64,000 nucleotides of DNA, from NCBI GenBank assembly GCA_947503775.1, contig CANNFE010000001.1, forward strand, positions 310,001-374,000. Reading direction: 5' to 3'. A model generated the notes under the pieces. The model was not told where the DNA came from and did not search any database. It was given only the letters and a program-made list of their open reading frames with translations. Each line of letters starts with the position of its first letter. The first letter of the stretch is position 1. Of the stretch, positions 22,397 through 31,777 are shown in pieces. Source of the DNA: an uncultured Paracoccaceae bacterium. Its GTDB lineage: Bacteria; Pseudomonadota; Alphaproteobacteria; Rhodobacterales; Rhodobacteraceae. A program made the position numbers and the translations under genes.

Positions 22397-22481
22397 CGAT
22401 CCTGCTCCATTACTTTGGACAGCTTCGAAACTACGCCTCGAATATGGCACAAAGTGGGCAACGATCCGGAGGGATCCTGTC

Positions 22482-23810
22482 CTAACAGACCAAATCGTTG
22501 AAAATTGCAAAGGTCATCAGACAGCCCAACAGCGCGATGCCAAAAGCCATCAAGATCTTCAGCGCCTGCTGCGACGGGGGTTTGCGGGCCACCGCCTCAT
22601 AGGCATTGAAGACCAGATGCCCGCCATCCAGAACCGGGATCGGGAAAAGGTTGATCAGCCCCACCGCCGTCGAAAGCGCCGCGATAAAGAGGATGAAGTC
22701 GTCCAGCCCCTGGCTTGCCACCGCACCCGAAACCTGCGCGATCCCGATCGGTCCGGAAAGGTTGCAGGTCGAAATCACCCCCTTCACGATGGCCGCAATC
22801 GACTCGAAGGTAATGGTGATCAAGCCCCAGACCTGCAACACACCGCCCCAGATCGCCTCAAAGATTCCCGGCCGCTCGGTCGCCGGCTCAAAGAAAGCAC
22901 CGCCAGAGATACCGATAAGATATCGCTTCTCGAACCCCCCTTCAGGACGCGGGCTGTCGGTCTCCCTCGGGTTGAGCGTGAACTGCAACTCGCGCCCGTC
23001 GCGCCAGATATCGAGCAAGACCGGACTCCCCTCGGCCGCCGTCACCTTGTCCACGATATCCTGAAACGCCACGATCGGATCGCCATCGATGGCGGTGATA
23101 ACGTCACCCTCCTTGATCTCCACGTCAAAGGCGGCCGTCTGCGGCCCGACAAACAGAACGCGCGGGGGATGCGGGTGCGGGCCCTGAACGATCCTCTCCT
23201 CCCCATCGCGAAGGATCCGGTAATCAAAGACAGGCTCCGAAGGCAGCTCGGACGCAACATCGTTCATCGACGCGGCATCCGGCGTCTCTTGCCCGCCCAC
23301 TGCCAGGATCACGTCGCCTGCCTCAATCTCCTGAACCTCGTAAGGCAAGGGTGGCAAGGCTCCGACCGTGAGCGGACTTTTCGTCTGCCCGATATAAAGC
23401 CCGATCCCGGCAAAGATCACGACGCTGAGGATGAAGTTGAAAAACGGCCCCGCCGCGATGGTCAGGGACCGCGCCCAAAGCGGTGCGCCCAGCATCGTAT
23501 CACGCGGAGGCGGGTGATCTCCCGCCGTCAGCATCCCGTCGGCCACGACGCTCGTTGCGTTGGAATCGCCGTTGAACTTGACGTAACCGCCAAAGGGCAA
23601 GGCCGCGAACTGCCATTTCGTCCCGCGCTTGTCGGTCCGCGAAAACAGCACCGGCCCGAAGCCGATCGAGAACACCTCCGCTCCGATACCGCACCAGCGC
23701 CCGACGATGTAATGCCCGTATTCGTGGATCGCCACGATGATCGACAAAGCCACCACGAAGGCCGCCATGATCCAGAGGAAACTGCCCAAGGCGTCGATGA
23801 ACTGCTCCAA
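22482..23810 (-). CDS. rseP: RIP metalloprotease RseP (site-2 protease)
   Basis: Inner-membrane zinc protease that cleaves membrane-embedded anti-sigma factors and signal peptide remnants. The zinc motif HEYGH is at about 29-33 (SIIVAIHEYGHYIVGR). Two PDZ domains occupy roughly residues 120-310 (EVQEIEAGDVILAVGG; FDVEIKEGDVITAIDGD), and the C-terminal LDGGHLVFN motif lies in the third membrane segment. I prefer TTG 23810 as start: AGAGGA lies nine bases upstream and the protein then begins EQFIDALGSFLW like relatives. An ATG at 23849 would add 13 residues and overlap dxr by 35 bp with no ribosome site. Gap to dxr is four bases. Confidence 0.93.
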   Translation of the reverse strand: MEQFIDALGSFLWIMAAFVVALSIIVAIHEYGHYIVGRWCGIGAEVFSIGFGPVLFSRTDKRGTKWQFAALPFGGYVKFNGDSNATSVVADGMLTAGDHPPPRDTMLGAPLWARSLTIAAGPFFNFILSVVIFAGIGLYIGQTKSPLTVGALPPLPYEVQEIEAGDVILAVGGQETPDAASMNDVASELPSEPVFDYRILRDGEERIVQGPHPHPPRVLFVGPQTAAFDVEIKEGDVITAIDGDPIVAFQDIVDKVTAAEGSPVLLDIWRDGRELQFTLNPRETDSPRPEGGFEKRYLIGISGGAFFEPATERPGIFEAIWGGVLQVWGLITITFESIAAIVKGVISTCNLSGPIGIAQVSGAVASQGLDDFILFIAALSTAVGLINLFPIPVLDGGHLVFNAYEAVARKPPSQQALKILMAFGIALLGCLMTFAIFNDLVC

Positions 23811-23814
23811 ACCG

Positions 23815-24987
23815 CTATCCTCTGTCTGACCGCATGAGGCGCCACGCATGATCGCGCGCCGCTCTATCCGTTTCCATCACCATATCTAAGTCTTCAACGG
23901 CATTTCCAAGGCCGTTTTCGGCTGACATCGCGTCGAGCGTGCCTTCAACGACCTCCGCCATCCGCAGAAATCCGATCCGACCGGCGATGAACCCATCCAG
24001 CGCCTGCTCCTTGGCCGCGTTGAACGCGGCACCGGCCTGCCCTCCGGTCTCCATCACCCGCCGCGCAAGATCGAGCGCCGGATACCGCGCCGGATCAGGG
24101 GCCCTGAAGGTCAGCTGCCCGATCTCGGCCAGATCGAGCCGCGCCACGGGCAGATCACGCCGCTCGGGCCAGTGCAGCGCATAGCCGATCGCATGGCGCA
24201 TATCCGGCGGCCCCACATGCGCCATCAGCGCCCCATCCACGTAGCCGACCATCGCATGGACCAGGCTCTCGGGATGGACCACCGTCTCGATTTTCTCGGG
24301 CGCGATCCCGAAAAACTCCTTGGTTTCAATCAGCTCGAGTGCCTTGTTGAACATCGAGGCGGAATCGATCGTGATCCGCTGCCCCATATCCCAGTTCGGA
24401 TGCGAGGACGCCTCGTCCACCGTCACATGGGCCAGCTCCTCCAGCGGGCGGTCGCGAAACGCACCGCCGCTCGCCGTGATAACGACCCGCTCGACCGACC
24501 GCTGATCCTCGCCCACCAGCGCCTGAAAGACCGCCGAATGCTCGCTATCGACCGGCAGGACTGTCGCCCCCGACCGCTCCGCCGCCGCCATCAAAAGCGG
24601 CCCTGCGGCCACCAACGTCTCCTTATTGGCCAGCGCCAGCGTTCCGCCACGCCCCGCCACGGCAAGCGACACCGCGATCCCGGCGGCGCCGACGATGGCC
24701 GACATCACCCAATCCGCCTCCCGCTCCGCCGCCTCGACCAAGGCTACCGGCCCGCCAGCCGCCTCGATCCCGCTACCCGTCAGCCGCGCACGCAGCTCCG
24801 GCAAGGCCGCCTCATCGGCGATCACGGCAAGCTCGGCCCGATGCTCCCGCGCAAGTTCGGCCAAAGCGGTGGCGTCCGTTCCGGCGCTCAGCGCCACCAC
24901 CTGATACTCACCGGCCGCCCGCCCGATCAGATCGAGCGTCTGCCGCCCCACCGATCCGGTCGCGCCGAAAACGCTGACCCGCCTCAA
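23815..24987 (-). CDS. dxr: 1-deoxy-D-xylulose 5-phosphate reductoisomerase
   Basis: Second step of the MEP isoprenoid pathway (NADPH, Mg or Mn), supplying UppS downstream products. 390 residues. NADPH-binding VFGATGSVGRQTL at the N-terminus; ALANKETLV, PVDSEHSA (metal-binding D and E), ASGGAFRD and the TIDSASMFNKALE motif all present. The start is TTG at 24987, overlapping the cdsA TGA (TTGA); the next internal start would remove the NADPH motif. Translational coupling is likely. Gene order uppS-cdsA-dxr-rseP-bamA is the conserved proteobacterial one. Confidence 0.96.
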   Translation of the reverse strand: MRRVSVFGATGSVGRQTLDLIGRAAGEYQVVALSAGTDATALAELAREHRAELAVIADEAALPELRARLTGSGIEAAGGPVALVEAAEREADWVMSAIVGAAGIAVSLAVAGRGGTLALANKETLVAAGPLLMAAAERSGATVLPVDSEHSAVFQALVGEDQRSVERVVITASGGAFRDRPLEELAHVTVDEASSHPNWDMGQRITIDSASMFNKALELIETKEFFGIAPEKIETVVHPESLVHAMVGYVDGALMAHVGPPDMRHAIGYALHWPERRDLPVARLDLAEIGQLTFRAPDPARYPALDLARRVMETGGQAGAAFNAAKEQALDGFIAGRIGFLRMAEVVEGTLDAMSAENGLGNAVEDLDMVMETDRAARDHAWRLMRSDRG

Positions 24988-25790
24988 AACGCAACGCCCG
25001 GCACATCGACCACCAACGCCACGAAGAGCATAAAAAGCGATGCCCCCAAAAGCCCGTCAAACCGGTCGAAAAGCCCACCATGCCCCGGGATCAAGGTGCT
25101 TGAATCCTTCACATTCATCCGCCGTTTCAACGCGCTTTCCGCAATATCGCCCATCTGTGAAGAAAAGCTCAACAGGGCCGAAATCCAGACGATATCCCCG
25201 CCCGCATCGGTAAAAAGAAGGAAAATCGCCCCGACCAAAGCCGCCGCGACCCATCCGGCGGCCGTGCCGCTCCAGGTCTTCTTCGGGCTGACCTTCGGCC
25301 AGAATTTCGGCCCGCCAAAAGCGCGCCCCGCGAAATATCCGAAGACATCTGTCGCCGCGACCACCAGGATCAGCCAGAGCAGCCAAAGCGCCCCGAAATC
25401 CTCGCGAAAGACAACAAGCCCCCAACCGGCGATCTGAATGCCCAGGGCGAACAGGAAAAACGTCTTGCGCTCGGTCCTCAGAACCGCCGCCCCGACAACC
25501 GGCACGATCAGCATGAAGACCAGAAAGAGCGCTCGATCCGAAACCAGCAGACCCGACAGAACGCTGGCCACGCCCGCGGCCAGCAAGGCGCCCGTCGTGG
25601 GGACCTGCGGGCGGATCATCATCCACAGCTCCCAGACCATGATCGCGGTCACGAAGACCGCAAGCATCTGAAACCAGACGCCGCCCACGAGGATCGCCAG
25701 AATACCGCCGGCCGCAATCGCCAGTCCCGACACCGTCCGGACAGTCAGGTCATCCCATTTTTCCGGATCGGGCAGCCCAAGCGGCGTCAT
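24984..25790 (-). CDS. cdsA: Phosphatidate cytidylyltransferase CdsA
   Basis: Forms CDP-diacylglycerol, the precursor of all phospholipids, in the inner membrane. 268 residues with about seven to eight membrane segments (for example TVSGLAIAAGGILAILVGG, LLWLILVVAATDVFGYFAG). The family signature near the C-terminus is SQMGDIAESALKRRMNVKDSS followed by LIPGHGGLFDRFD. ATG 25790 comes one base after the uppS stop. Confidence 0.95.
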   Translation of the reverse strand: MTPLGLPDPEKWDDLTVRTVSGLAIAAGGILAILVGGVWFQMLAVFVTAIMVWELWMMIRPQVPTTGALLAAGVASVLSGLLVSDRALFLVFMLIVPVVGAAVLRTERKTFFLFALGIQIAGWGLVVFREDFGALWLLWLILVVAATDVFGYFAGRAFGGPKFWPKVSPKKTWSGTAAGWVAAALVGAIFLLFTDAGGDIVWISALLSFSSQMGDIAESALKRRMNVKDSSTLIPGHGGLFDRFDGLLGASLFMLFVALVVDVPGVAF

Positions 25791-25791
25791 C

Positions 25792-26523
25792 TCAGGCCTT
25801 CACGGCTCCAAACCGGCGATCCCGCGCCCCATACCCATCCAGCACCTTGGCAAATTCGGCGCGCGTGAAGTCAGGCCACAGAGTGTCCACGAATTCGTAT
25901 TCACTATAGGCCGACTGCCACAGCAAAAAGTTGCTGATCCGCGCCTCCCCGCTGGTGCGGATCACCAGATCCGGATCGGGCAGCACGCGCGTATCGAGAT
26001 AGCGCGCCAGCGTCTCGTCGGTCACATCCTTGTAGGACAACGCGCCAACGCTCACGTCATAGGCCAGCCGCTTGGTCGCCCGCGCGACCTCGTCGCGGCC
26101 GCCGTAATTCAGCGCGATCGTCAGGTGAACGGTGTCATTGCCGCTGGTCAGCAGCTCCAACTCGTCCATCATCGCGACCAGCTTGTCCTCCAGTCGCATC
26201 CGGTCGCCGATGAACCGCACCCGCACGCCATTCTCCAGAAGAGCCCGCGCCTCGCGCTCGATATACCGCTTGAAAAGCTTCATCAGGCCCGCCACTTCGG
26301 TCTGGGTCCGCTTCCAGTTCTCGGTCGAAAAAGCAAAGATCGTCAGGTACTTGACCCCCAGATCGGGGCAGGCTTCCACGATCTCGCGCACCCGCCGCGC
26401 GCCCGCATGGTGCCCGAAAAGCCGAGGCCGCCCGCGCGCCTGCGCCCAGCGGCCATTGCCGTCCATGATGATTGCGACATGCTGCGGCCCCGCCGCGTCT
26501 GCCTTCATATCCTGTTCGGCCAT
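25792..26523 (-). CDS. uppS: Undecaprenyl (di-trans,poly-cis) diphosphate synthase
   Basis: Extends farnesyl diphosphate to the C55 carrier lipid for peptidoglycan and O-antigen. 243 residues. Motifs: HVAIIMDGNGRWA (catalytic D), GHHAGARRVREIV, FAFSTENWKR, and RTSGEARISNFLLWQSAYSE near the end. ATG 26523 is chosen because GGGAGG sits five bases upstream; the frame runs to 26640 but without family resemblance. It is separated from frr by 537 bp filled with repeats, so it may have its own promoter. Confidence 0.95.
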   Translation of the reverse strand: MAEQDMKADAAGPQHVAIIMDGNGRWAQARGRPRLFGHHAGARRVREIVEACPDLGVKYLTIFAFSTENWKRTQTEVAGLMKLFKRYIEREARALLENGVRVRFIGDRMRLEDKLVAMMDELELLTSGNDTVHLTIALNYGGRDEVARATKRLAYDVSVGALSYKDVTDETLARYLDTRVLPDPDLVIRTSGEARISNFLLWQSAYSEYEFVDTLWPDFTRAEFAKVLDGYGARDRRFGAVKA

Positions 26524-26681
26524 AGGGCCTCCCTTACCGGCGCGACATGCGCCTTGCGTTGCGTTAAGCCATAACGGCCCCCGACCGCCAGCACCACCCA
26601 CCCCCCCCCTTGGGCAGGTTAGAATTCGCGCAGTTTTCACGCATATATGTCACATGCCTCGGCATCTGACGCGTGCTGGCA

Positions 26682-26780
26682 AGCGGTTGCCCAAGCACCT
26701 GCGGCAGCACCCGGCAGCAATCCTGGGCGTACCGTCAGCCATCCTTCTCAGTCCCGGACTTGATCCGGGACCTCTCCCTC
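26682..26780. repeat. ~95-bp dispersed repeat, copy 1
   Basis: Begins AGCGGTTGCCCAAGC and ends with the palindrome arms GTCCCGG (26751-26757) and CCGGGAC (26765-26771) followed by CTCTC. A second copy with the same order and nearly the same spacing (69 versus 65 bp between AGCGG and GTCCCGG) lies at 27724-27818, on the other side of frr, in the same orientation. Confidence 0.55.
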
Positions 26781-26806
26781 AGCCACAAGCGACCGCCTGA
26801 TCCTCT

Positions 26807-27060
26807 GGGCTCCACCCGTTCAGCTCTCGATCCGTCCACTGGACGATGTCACACCGGCTCAGGGCTTCGCCCGTTCGGCGCTCGATCGCTCCGCTGGAGC
26901 GATTGCCGGCTGGCTCGGGGCTCCGCCCGTGATCGACCGAAATCGTCCACTGGACGATTTCCGGGAAGGTCGATCGCTCCACCGGACGATGTCACGCTGG
27001 CGCGGGGGCTCCGCCCGTTCGCGCCTGAAATGCTCCACTGGAGCATTTCCACGATGGCGC
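26807..27060. repeat. Tandem array of palindromic units
   Basis: Four units begin GGGCTCC or GGGCTTC followed by a CCG- or CGCCCG-type block, at 26807, 26862, 26918 and 27006 (spacing 55, 56, 88). Each carries a palindrome: 26833-26845 (CGTCCA/TGGACG), 26885-26903 (ATCGCTCC/GGAGCGAT), 26939-26961 (GAAATCGTCCA/TGGACGATTTC), a degenerate one near 26975-26988, and 27027-27049 (GAAATGCTCCA/TGGAGCATTTC). Arms differ between units, but both sides change together, so pairing is kept. It ends at the frr stop codon. Confidence 0.7.
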
Positions 27061-27624
27061 TCACACCTGCATGATCTCGCCTTGCTTTGTCTCGAGCTGC
27101 GCATCCACGGCCTTGATATACTTGTCCGTCAGATCCTGAACCTCGGTCTCCCAGAACTTCTGGTCGTCCTCGGACATCCCATCGGCCTTCGCCTTCTTGA
27201 TCTGGTCCATCCCGTCGCGCCGGATGTTGCGCACCGACACGCGCGCATTCTCCGCATAGCTGGCCGCCACCTTGGTCAGCTCCCGCCGCCGCTCTTCGTT
27301 CAGCTCGGGGATCGGCAGCATGATGATCGTCCCGTTCATCTGCGGATTGATCCCCAGCCCGCTCTCGCGGATCGCCTTCTCGACCTTGTTGACGAGCCCC
27401 TTGTCCCAGACATTGATCGTCACCATCCGCGGCTCAGGCACGTTGACCGTCCCCACCTGGTTGATCGGCGTCGGAGAGCCATAGGCATCGACCATCACCG
27501 GCTCCAGCATCGACGCACTCGCCCGCCCCGTCCGAAGCGAGGCGAATTCCGTCCGAAGCGAGCTCATCGCCCCGTCCATCCGCCGTTCAAGGTCATCGGT
27601 ATCCAGTTCGAAATCGTCTGCCAT
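27061..27624 (-). CDS. frr: Ribosome recycling factor
   Basis: Splits post-termination ribosomes with EF-G. 187 residues, standard length. Recognised by [25 protein letters not shown], the [19 protein letters not shown] block, and the C-terminal helix with [21 protein letters not shown] 27624 gives a normal N-terminus ([11 protein letters not shown]); the frame extends to 27852 without homology. It lies 433 bp downstream of pyrH, unusually far for this conserved pair, with a repeat copy between them. Confidence 0.96.
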   Translation of the reverse strand: MADDFELDTDDLERRMDGAMSSLRTEFASLRTGRASASMLEPVMVDAYGSPTPINQVGTVNVPEPRMVTINVWDKGLVNKVEKAIRESGLGINPQMNGTIIMLPIPELNEERRRELTKVAASYAENARVSVRNIRRDGMDQIKKAKADGMSEDDQKFWETEVQDLTDKYIKAVDAQLETKQGEIMQV

Positions 27625-28057
27625 GGCGTTCGGTCCACTTTCGTCTTGTTTGAGCGCGGTATAGCTCCGCCGGCCAGTGGTTTCCAGATACGTCGATAGG
27701 CACGCCTCCCCCGACCGCCGGTCAGCGGTTGCCAAAGCGCCCGCGGGCAGAACGCCTCTCCGTCCGGACGCCTCCCTCAAACCACGCCGTCCCGGCCTCG
27801 CGCCGGGACCTCTCTTTCGAAAAGACAGCGCCCGAAACAAAGCGATCGCCAAGCCTCAACTGTTTCCGTCCGTTGCGCGGGCTGCCACCCGTGCGCAGCG
27901 TTAATCGGCGATCTTGCGACATTGCCTCCTCCCGGATGCCGACGGAATGCCGCCCGGATGCCGCAGGCCCGTTTTCAGAGACAAAGATGACGTTAACCAT
28001 CGCGTCCGACCAGACATCCGCACCGGCCGCAGACCCCAGCCTGATGCCTCAAAGCGA
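27625..28057. other. 433-bp pyrH-frr gap with a repeat copy, no gene seen
   Basis: pyrH and frr are usually tightly linked; here they are separated by 433 bp. The gap contains the second copy of the ~95-bp repeat (27724-27818) and nothing else I can support. A 92-codon minus-strand frame at 27722-28000 has no ribosome site, is arginine-rich and runs through the repeat, so it was not called. Confidence 0.6.
27724..27818. repeat. ~95-bp dispersed repeat, copy 2
   Basis: Begins AGCGGTTGCCAAAGC and ends with arms GTCCCGG (27789-27795) and CCGGGAC (27803-27809) followed by CTCTC. Same orientation as copy 1 at 26682. Centre of the palindrome differs (CCTCGCG versus ACTTGAT), arms identical. Confidence 0.55.
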
Positions 28058-28792
28058 TCAGCCGTGAACCGTCGTCGAGGTGCCTTCGCCCGCCAGGATC
28101 CCCCGGAACCCGCCCGGCTCGTCGAGCGAAAAGACGATGATCGGCAGATTGTTGTCCCGCGCCAAAGCGATCGCCGAGGCGTCCATGACCCCCAGATGCT
28201 TTTGCAGGACTTCATCGTAAGTCACTGAATCGTAACGCTTTGCGTCATCATGCTTGGCCGGATCCTTGTCATAGACCCCGTCCACCTTGGTCCCTTTGAA
28301 AATCGCCTCGCAGGCCATCTCGGAGGCGCGCAACGTCGCTGCCGTATCGGTCGTGAAATAAGGGTTGCCCGTTCCAGCCGCAAAGATGCAAATTCTCTTT
28401 TTTTCCAAGTGCCTAACGGCACGTCTGCGGATATAGGGCTCGGCCACCTCGTTCATCGTGATCGCCGAAATCACCCGCGTATGGATCCCCAAAGTCTCAA
28501 GCGAAGACTGCATCGCAAGCGCATTCATCACGGTCGCCAGCATGCCCATATAGTCCGCCGTCGTGCGTTCCATCCCTTGAGCAGAGCCTTGCAAGCCTCT
28601 GAAAATGTTACCTCCTCCGATGACCATGCAAATCTCGACGCCCATCTCATGAACGCTTGCAACCTCGCGCGCGATCCGCTCCACCGTCGGCGGATGAAGC
28701 CCGAAGCCCTGATCGCCCATCAGCGCTTCACCGGAAATTTTCAGAAGAACCCGTCGGAAGGCCGTTTGTCTGCTCGCATCCATCGCACCCAT
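28058..28792 (-). CDS. pyrH: Uridylate kinase
   Basis: Phosphorylates UMP to UDP; hexameric, feedback-regulated, unrelated to eukaryotic UMP kinases. 244 residues with [11 protein letters not shown] near the N-terminus, [10 protein letters not shown], the [16 protein letters not shown] helix, [16 protein letters not shown] and YDKDP near the end. Start ATG 28792 or 28783 (three codons apart, MGAM); the choice is uncertain. It is the first gene of the minus-strand envelope cluster, diverging from miaA. Confidence 0.96.
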   Translation of the reverse strand: MGAMDASRQTAFRRVLLKISGEALMGDQGFGLHPPTVERIAREVASVHEMGVEICMVIGGGNIFRGLQGSAQGMERTTADYMGMLATVMNALAMQSSLETLGIHTRVISAITMNEVAEPYIRRRAVRHLEKKRICIFAAGTGNPYFTTDTAATLRASEMACEAIFKGTKVDGVYDKDPAKHDDAKRYDSVTYDEVLQKHLGVMDASAIALARDNNLPIIVFSLDEPGGFRGILAGEGTSTTVHG

Positions 28793-28906
28793 GCCCCCAC
28801 TCTTTGATTTCGCCGCAAAATGTCGCAAAAGGAGCCATGGTTCAATGGCTGATCCCGTCTCCGCTGCCCGATACCGCAGCCCTTTGCGGGGACTGCCCAT
28901 AACCAT

Positions 28907-29764
28907 ATGAAAATCAAAGACATTCCAGAGGACAAGCCGGTTCTCATCGCGGGCCCGACCGCCAGCGGCAAGTCGGCCTTGGCGCTTGAGATCGCGGAGC
29001 GGCAGGGCGGAGCCATCGTCAATGCCGATGCCCTTCAGGTCTATGACGGCTGGCGCATCCTGACCGCCAGACCCTCTCCCGAGGACGAGACCCGCGCGCC
29101 TCACGCTCTCTACGGCCATGTCCCACCATCGGAAATTTACTCGACAGGTCAATGGCTTCGAGATGTCATGCCGTTTCTGGCCGAGACGCGACCCATCATC
29201 GTCGGCGGCACCGGACTGAACTTTTCAGCCCTGACCGAGGGCCTCGCACCGATCCCTCCGATCCCGCCCGAGATCCGCACCAAGGGCGACGCCCTCTCTC
29301 TCGAGAGCCTCTTGCAAGAGCTTGATCCCGAAACGAAATCCAAGATCGACACCGCAAATCGCGCCCGCGTCCAACGGGGTTGGGAGGTGTTGCGCGCCAC
29401 CGGCAAACCGCTGGCCGTCTGGCAATCCGAGACCCCGGCGCCGCTTTTGCCCCTTGAGCGAACCACGCCGATTCTGATCGATGCCGATCGCGATTGGCTG
29501 GCATATCGGATCGAACAACGCTTTGATAACATGCTAAAATCCGGGGCACTCGAGGAAGCGCGCGCCATGCGGCCACGCTATGATCCAGACCTTCCCTCGA
29601 GCAAGGCGATCGGGGCGAGCGAACTGATCGCACATCTGGATGGCTCACGATCGCTGCAAGACGCAAAAGAGGCCGCAATCGTGCAGACCAGACAATATGC
29701 CAAACGGCAGCGCACCTGGTTTCGCGCCAGGATGAAAGACTGGGCCCGCGTCACATATCCTTGA
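28907..29764 (+). CDS. miaA: tRNA dimethylallyltransferase MiaA
   Basis: Adds the dimethylallyl group to A37 of tRNAs reading U-starting codons. 285 residues, slightly short of the common 300-320. P-loop [11 protein letters not shown] near residue 17, [19 protein letters not shown] with the catalytic-site aspartate, [14 protein letters not shown], and the C-terminal [14 protein letters not shown] tRNA-binding motif. ATG 28907; weak ribosome site. A long inverted repeat follows 14 bp after the stop. Confidence 0.95.
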   Translation: MKIKDIPEDKPVLIAGPTASGKSALALEIAERQGGAIVNADALQVYDGWRILTARPSPEDETRAPHALYGHVPPSEIYSTGQWLRDVMPFLAETRPIIVGGTGLNFSALTEGLAPIPPIPPEIRTKGDALSLESLLQELDPETKSKIDTANRARVQRGWEVLRATGKPLAVWQSETPAPLLPLERTTPILIDADRDWLAYRIEQRFDNMLKSGALEEARAMRPRYDPDLPSSKAIGASELIAHLDGSRSLQDAKEAAIVQTRQYAKRQRTWFRARMKDWARVTYP

Positions 29765-29777
29765 TAGATAACGCCAT

Positions 29778-29843
29778 TTTGCGACGTCTTTCCGGTTGCA
29801 ATAGTAAGAAGATGTCGCTTTCATTGCGCGCAGACGTCGCAAA
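29778..29843. repeat. Nested inverted repeat downstream of miaA
   Basis: Outer arms TTTGCGACGTCT (29778-29789) and AGACGTCGCAAA (29832-29843) are perfect; nested inner arms GCAAT (29798-29802) and ATTGC (29823-29827). A further GATGTCGC lies at 29811-29818. The structure is between the miaA stop and the ABC-transporter genes, about 170 bp upstream of the binding-protein ATG. It may end the miaA transcript or serve as an operator. Confidence 0.55.
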
Positions 29844-30015
29844 CCGACCTTCAGATGCCGTTCTGGTTGATTGACGTGTAACGATTGAACAAGCCGAATG
29901 GCCGGCGATGGGGGAGAGCGACTTACGGCGAAGACAGGCCAGTCGACCCGGTATTCAAACCGGGATCGCGCCTGATCACTTTGATAATAAAAGAGAAACG
30001 TACGGGGAGATCCAC

Positions 30016-31677
30016 ATGACGAAGACCGCAGCACCTAAGGTGCATAACGCCGCTTTGATGTATGCCGAAGAGGTCAAGGCAGGCCGGCTCAGCCGCCGCG
30101 AATTTCTGACACGTGCCACCGCTCTGGGGGTCGCCTCGGCCACTGCCTATTCGATGATTGGCCTGTCCAGCCCGGCCCAGGCGGCCGGACACATTCAGGA
30201 AGGCGGCACACTTCGCATCCAGCAGAGCGTCAAGGCGATGAAGGAGCCGCGCACCTACGACTGGAGCGAGTTGGGCAACCAGTCCCGCGGTTTTCTTGAG
30301 TATCTCGTTGAATATAACGCAGACGGCTCCTTCCGCGGCATGCTGCTGGAAAGCTGGGACGTCAACGATGATGCCACAGAATATACGCTCAACGTTCGCT
30401 CGGGCGTGAAGTGGAACAACGGCGACGATTTCACCGCCGAGGACGTCGCTCGCAACATCACCGGATGGTGCGACAAGTCGCTTGAGGGCAATTCCATGGC
30501 CAGCCGGTTCGGCGGCCTGATCGACGAAGAGTCAGGCCAGGCCCGTGACGGTGCGATCGAGATCCTGGATGACAGCACCGTGAAGCTCACCTTGTCGAGC
30601 CCCGACATCGCTATCATCGCGAATATGTCGGACTATCCTGCGGCGATCACCCATTCGAGCTATAACGGCGGCGATCCATTCGACAATGGCATCGGAACGG
30701 GCCCGTTCCGCCCGGTCAGCATGGAGGTCGGCGTGCGCTGCGTCCTCGAACGCGTGACAGATCAGGAGTGGTGGGGCACCTCTGTCTATGGCGGCCCCTA
30801 TCTCGACCGGATCGAGTTCGTGGATTACGGCACCGACCCCGCAGCCTGGGCCGCCGCGGCAGAGTCCGAAGAGATTGATTTGCTTTACGAATCTCTCGGC
30901 GAATTCATCGAGCTGATGGATGCGATCGGCTGGGAGAAGTCCGAAACCGTCACGGCCGCGACGACAGTTCTGCGCCCCAATCAGGCCGCTGAAGTTGATG
31001 GCGTCACACCCTATGCCGATGTCCGCGTGCGCCGGGCCCTTGCTTTGGCTGTCGACAATGCAGTCTGCCTTGAACTTGGCTATTCGGGGCTTGGACAAGT
31101 TGCTGCGAACGATCACGTTTGCCCGATCCATCCGGCCTATGTCGATATCGGCCCGTCCGAGCATGATCCCGAACAGGCCGTCGCACTGATGGAAGAGGCC
31201 GGGATGGCCGATTTCGAGCATGAGCTGATCACCATCGACGACGACTGGCAGCGCAACACGGGCGATGCAGCAGCCGAGCAGATGCGCGATGCCGGTCTTA
31301 ATATCAAACGGACGATCCTGCCTGGCAGCACCTTCTGGAACGACTGGACGAAGTACCCGTTCAGCTCGACCCAGTGGAACCACCGTCCGCTGGAAGTGCA
31401 GATCCTCACGCTCGCCTACCGCTCTGGCGAGGCCTGGAATGAGACAGCGTTCGACAATGCTGAGTATGACGCTCTGATCAACGAGGCGAACTCGATTGCC
31501 GATGCCGATTCCCGCAAGGAGGTTATGGAGCAAATCCAGACGCTTCTGCGCGACGAGGGCGTGATTATCCAGCCCTACTGGCGCTCGCTTTACACGCACC
31601 ACAACGGCACGGTCGTGAATGCCGAAAAGCATCCTTCGCATGAGATGCATCTCTACAAGTTCGGCTTCGCCGCGTAA
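30016..31677 (+). CDS. Peptide-type ABC transporter substrate-binding protein, Tat-exported
   Basis: Periplasmic solute receptor of the DppA/OppA (cluster C, family 5) type. 553 residues. N-terminus carries a twin-arginine signal, [20 protein letters not shown], ending at SSPAQAAGH, so export is folded, by Tat. Conserved core: [63 protein letters not shown] 30016 follows GGGGAG; the frame is open from 29908 but the upstream part is not family-like. Ligand unknown (peptide, nickel-type or opine). A terminator hairpin separates it from the permease genes, so the receptor should be made in excess. Confidence 0.92.
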   Translation: MTKTAAPKVHNAALMYAEEVKAGRLSRREFLTRATALGVASATAYSMIGLSSPAQAAGHIQEGGTLRIQQSVKAMKEPRTYDWSELGNQSRGFLEYLVEYNADGSFRGMLLESWDVNDDATEYTLNVRSGVKWNNGDDFTAEDVARNITGWCDKSLEGNSMASRFGGLIDEESGQARDGAIEILDDSTVKLTLSSPDIAIIANMSDYPAAITHSSYNGGDPFDNGIGTGPFRPVSMEVGVRCVLERVTDQEWWGTSVYGGPYLDRIEFVDYGTDPAAWAAAAESEEIDLLYESLGEFIELMDAIGWEKSETVTAATTVLRPNQAAEVDGVTPYADVRVRRALALAVDNAVCLELGYSGLGQVAANDHVCPIHPAYVDIGPSEHDPEQAVALMEEAGMADFEHELITIDDDWQRNTGDAAAEQMRDAGLNIKRTILPGSTFWNDWTKYPFSSTQWNHRPLEVQILTLAYRSGEAWNETAFDNAEYDALINEANSIADADSRKEVMEQIQTLLRDEGVIIQPYWRSLYTHHNGTVVNAEKHPSHEMHLYKFGFAA

Positions 31678-31691
31678 GGCTCCAAGACTTT

Positions 31692-31723
31692 ACCGACCGG
31701 CTTTGAGGCCGGTCGGTTTTTCT
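31692..31723 (+). terminator. Rho-independent terminator between receptor and permease genes
   Basis: Ten-bp stem ACCGACCGGC / GCCGGTCGGT, six-base loop TTTGAG, followed by TTTTTCT. It lies 15 bp after the receptor stop and 54 bp before the first permease start, and probably acts as a partial terminator in the operon. Confidence 0.85.
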
Positions 31724-31777
31724 ATGCGACGACCTTCAGACACTCCGTGCCACAGATCCGGCAGATAAAGGATATCC

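Larger units (their letters stand above)
26524..27060. other. 537-bp intergenic region, repeat-rich, no gene seen
   Basis: Between uppS and frr. From the uppS side it holds a run of nine C (26601-26609), a GTCCCGG-N7-CCGGGAC palindrome that ends a longer repeat (26682-26780), and a tandem array of palindromes (26807-27060). No open frame here shows codon bias or a ribosome site. Confidence 0.7.

Noticed and set aside
22617-23837. 406-codon frame opposite rseP
   Set aside because: Antisense shadow of a clear site-2 protease.
26807-27060. Possible CRISPR array
   Set aside because: Units are palindromic, unequal (55, 56, 88 bp) and lack constant repeats with unique spacers; no cas genes.
27722-28000. 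92-codon minus-strand frame in the pyrH-frr gap
   Set aside because: Runs through a repeat copy, arginine-rich, no ribosome site.
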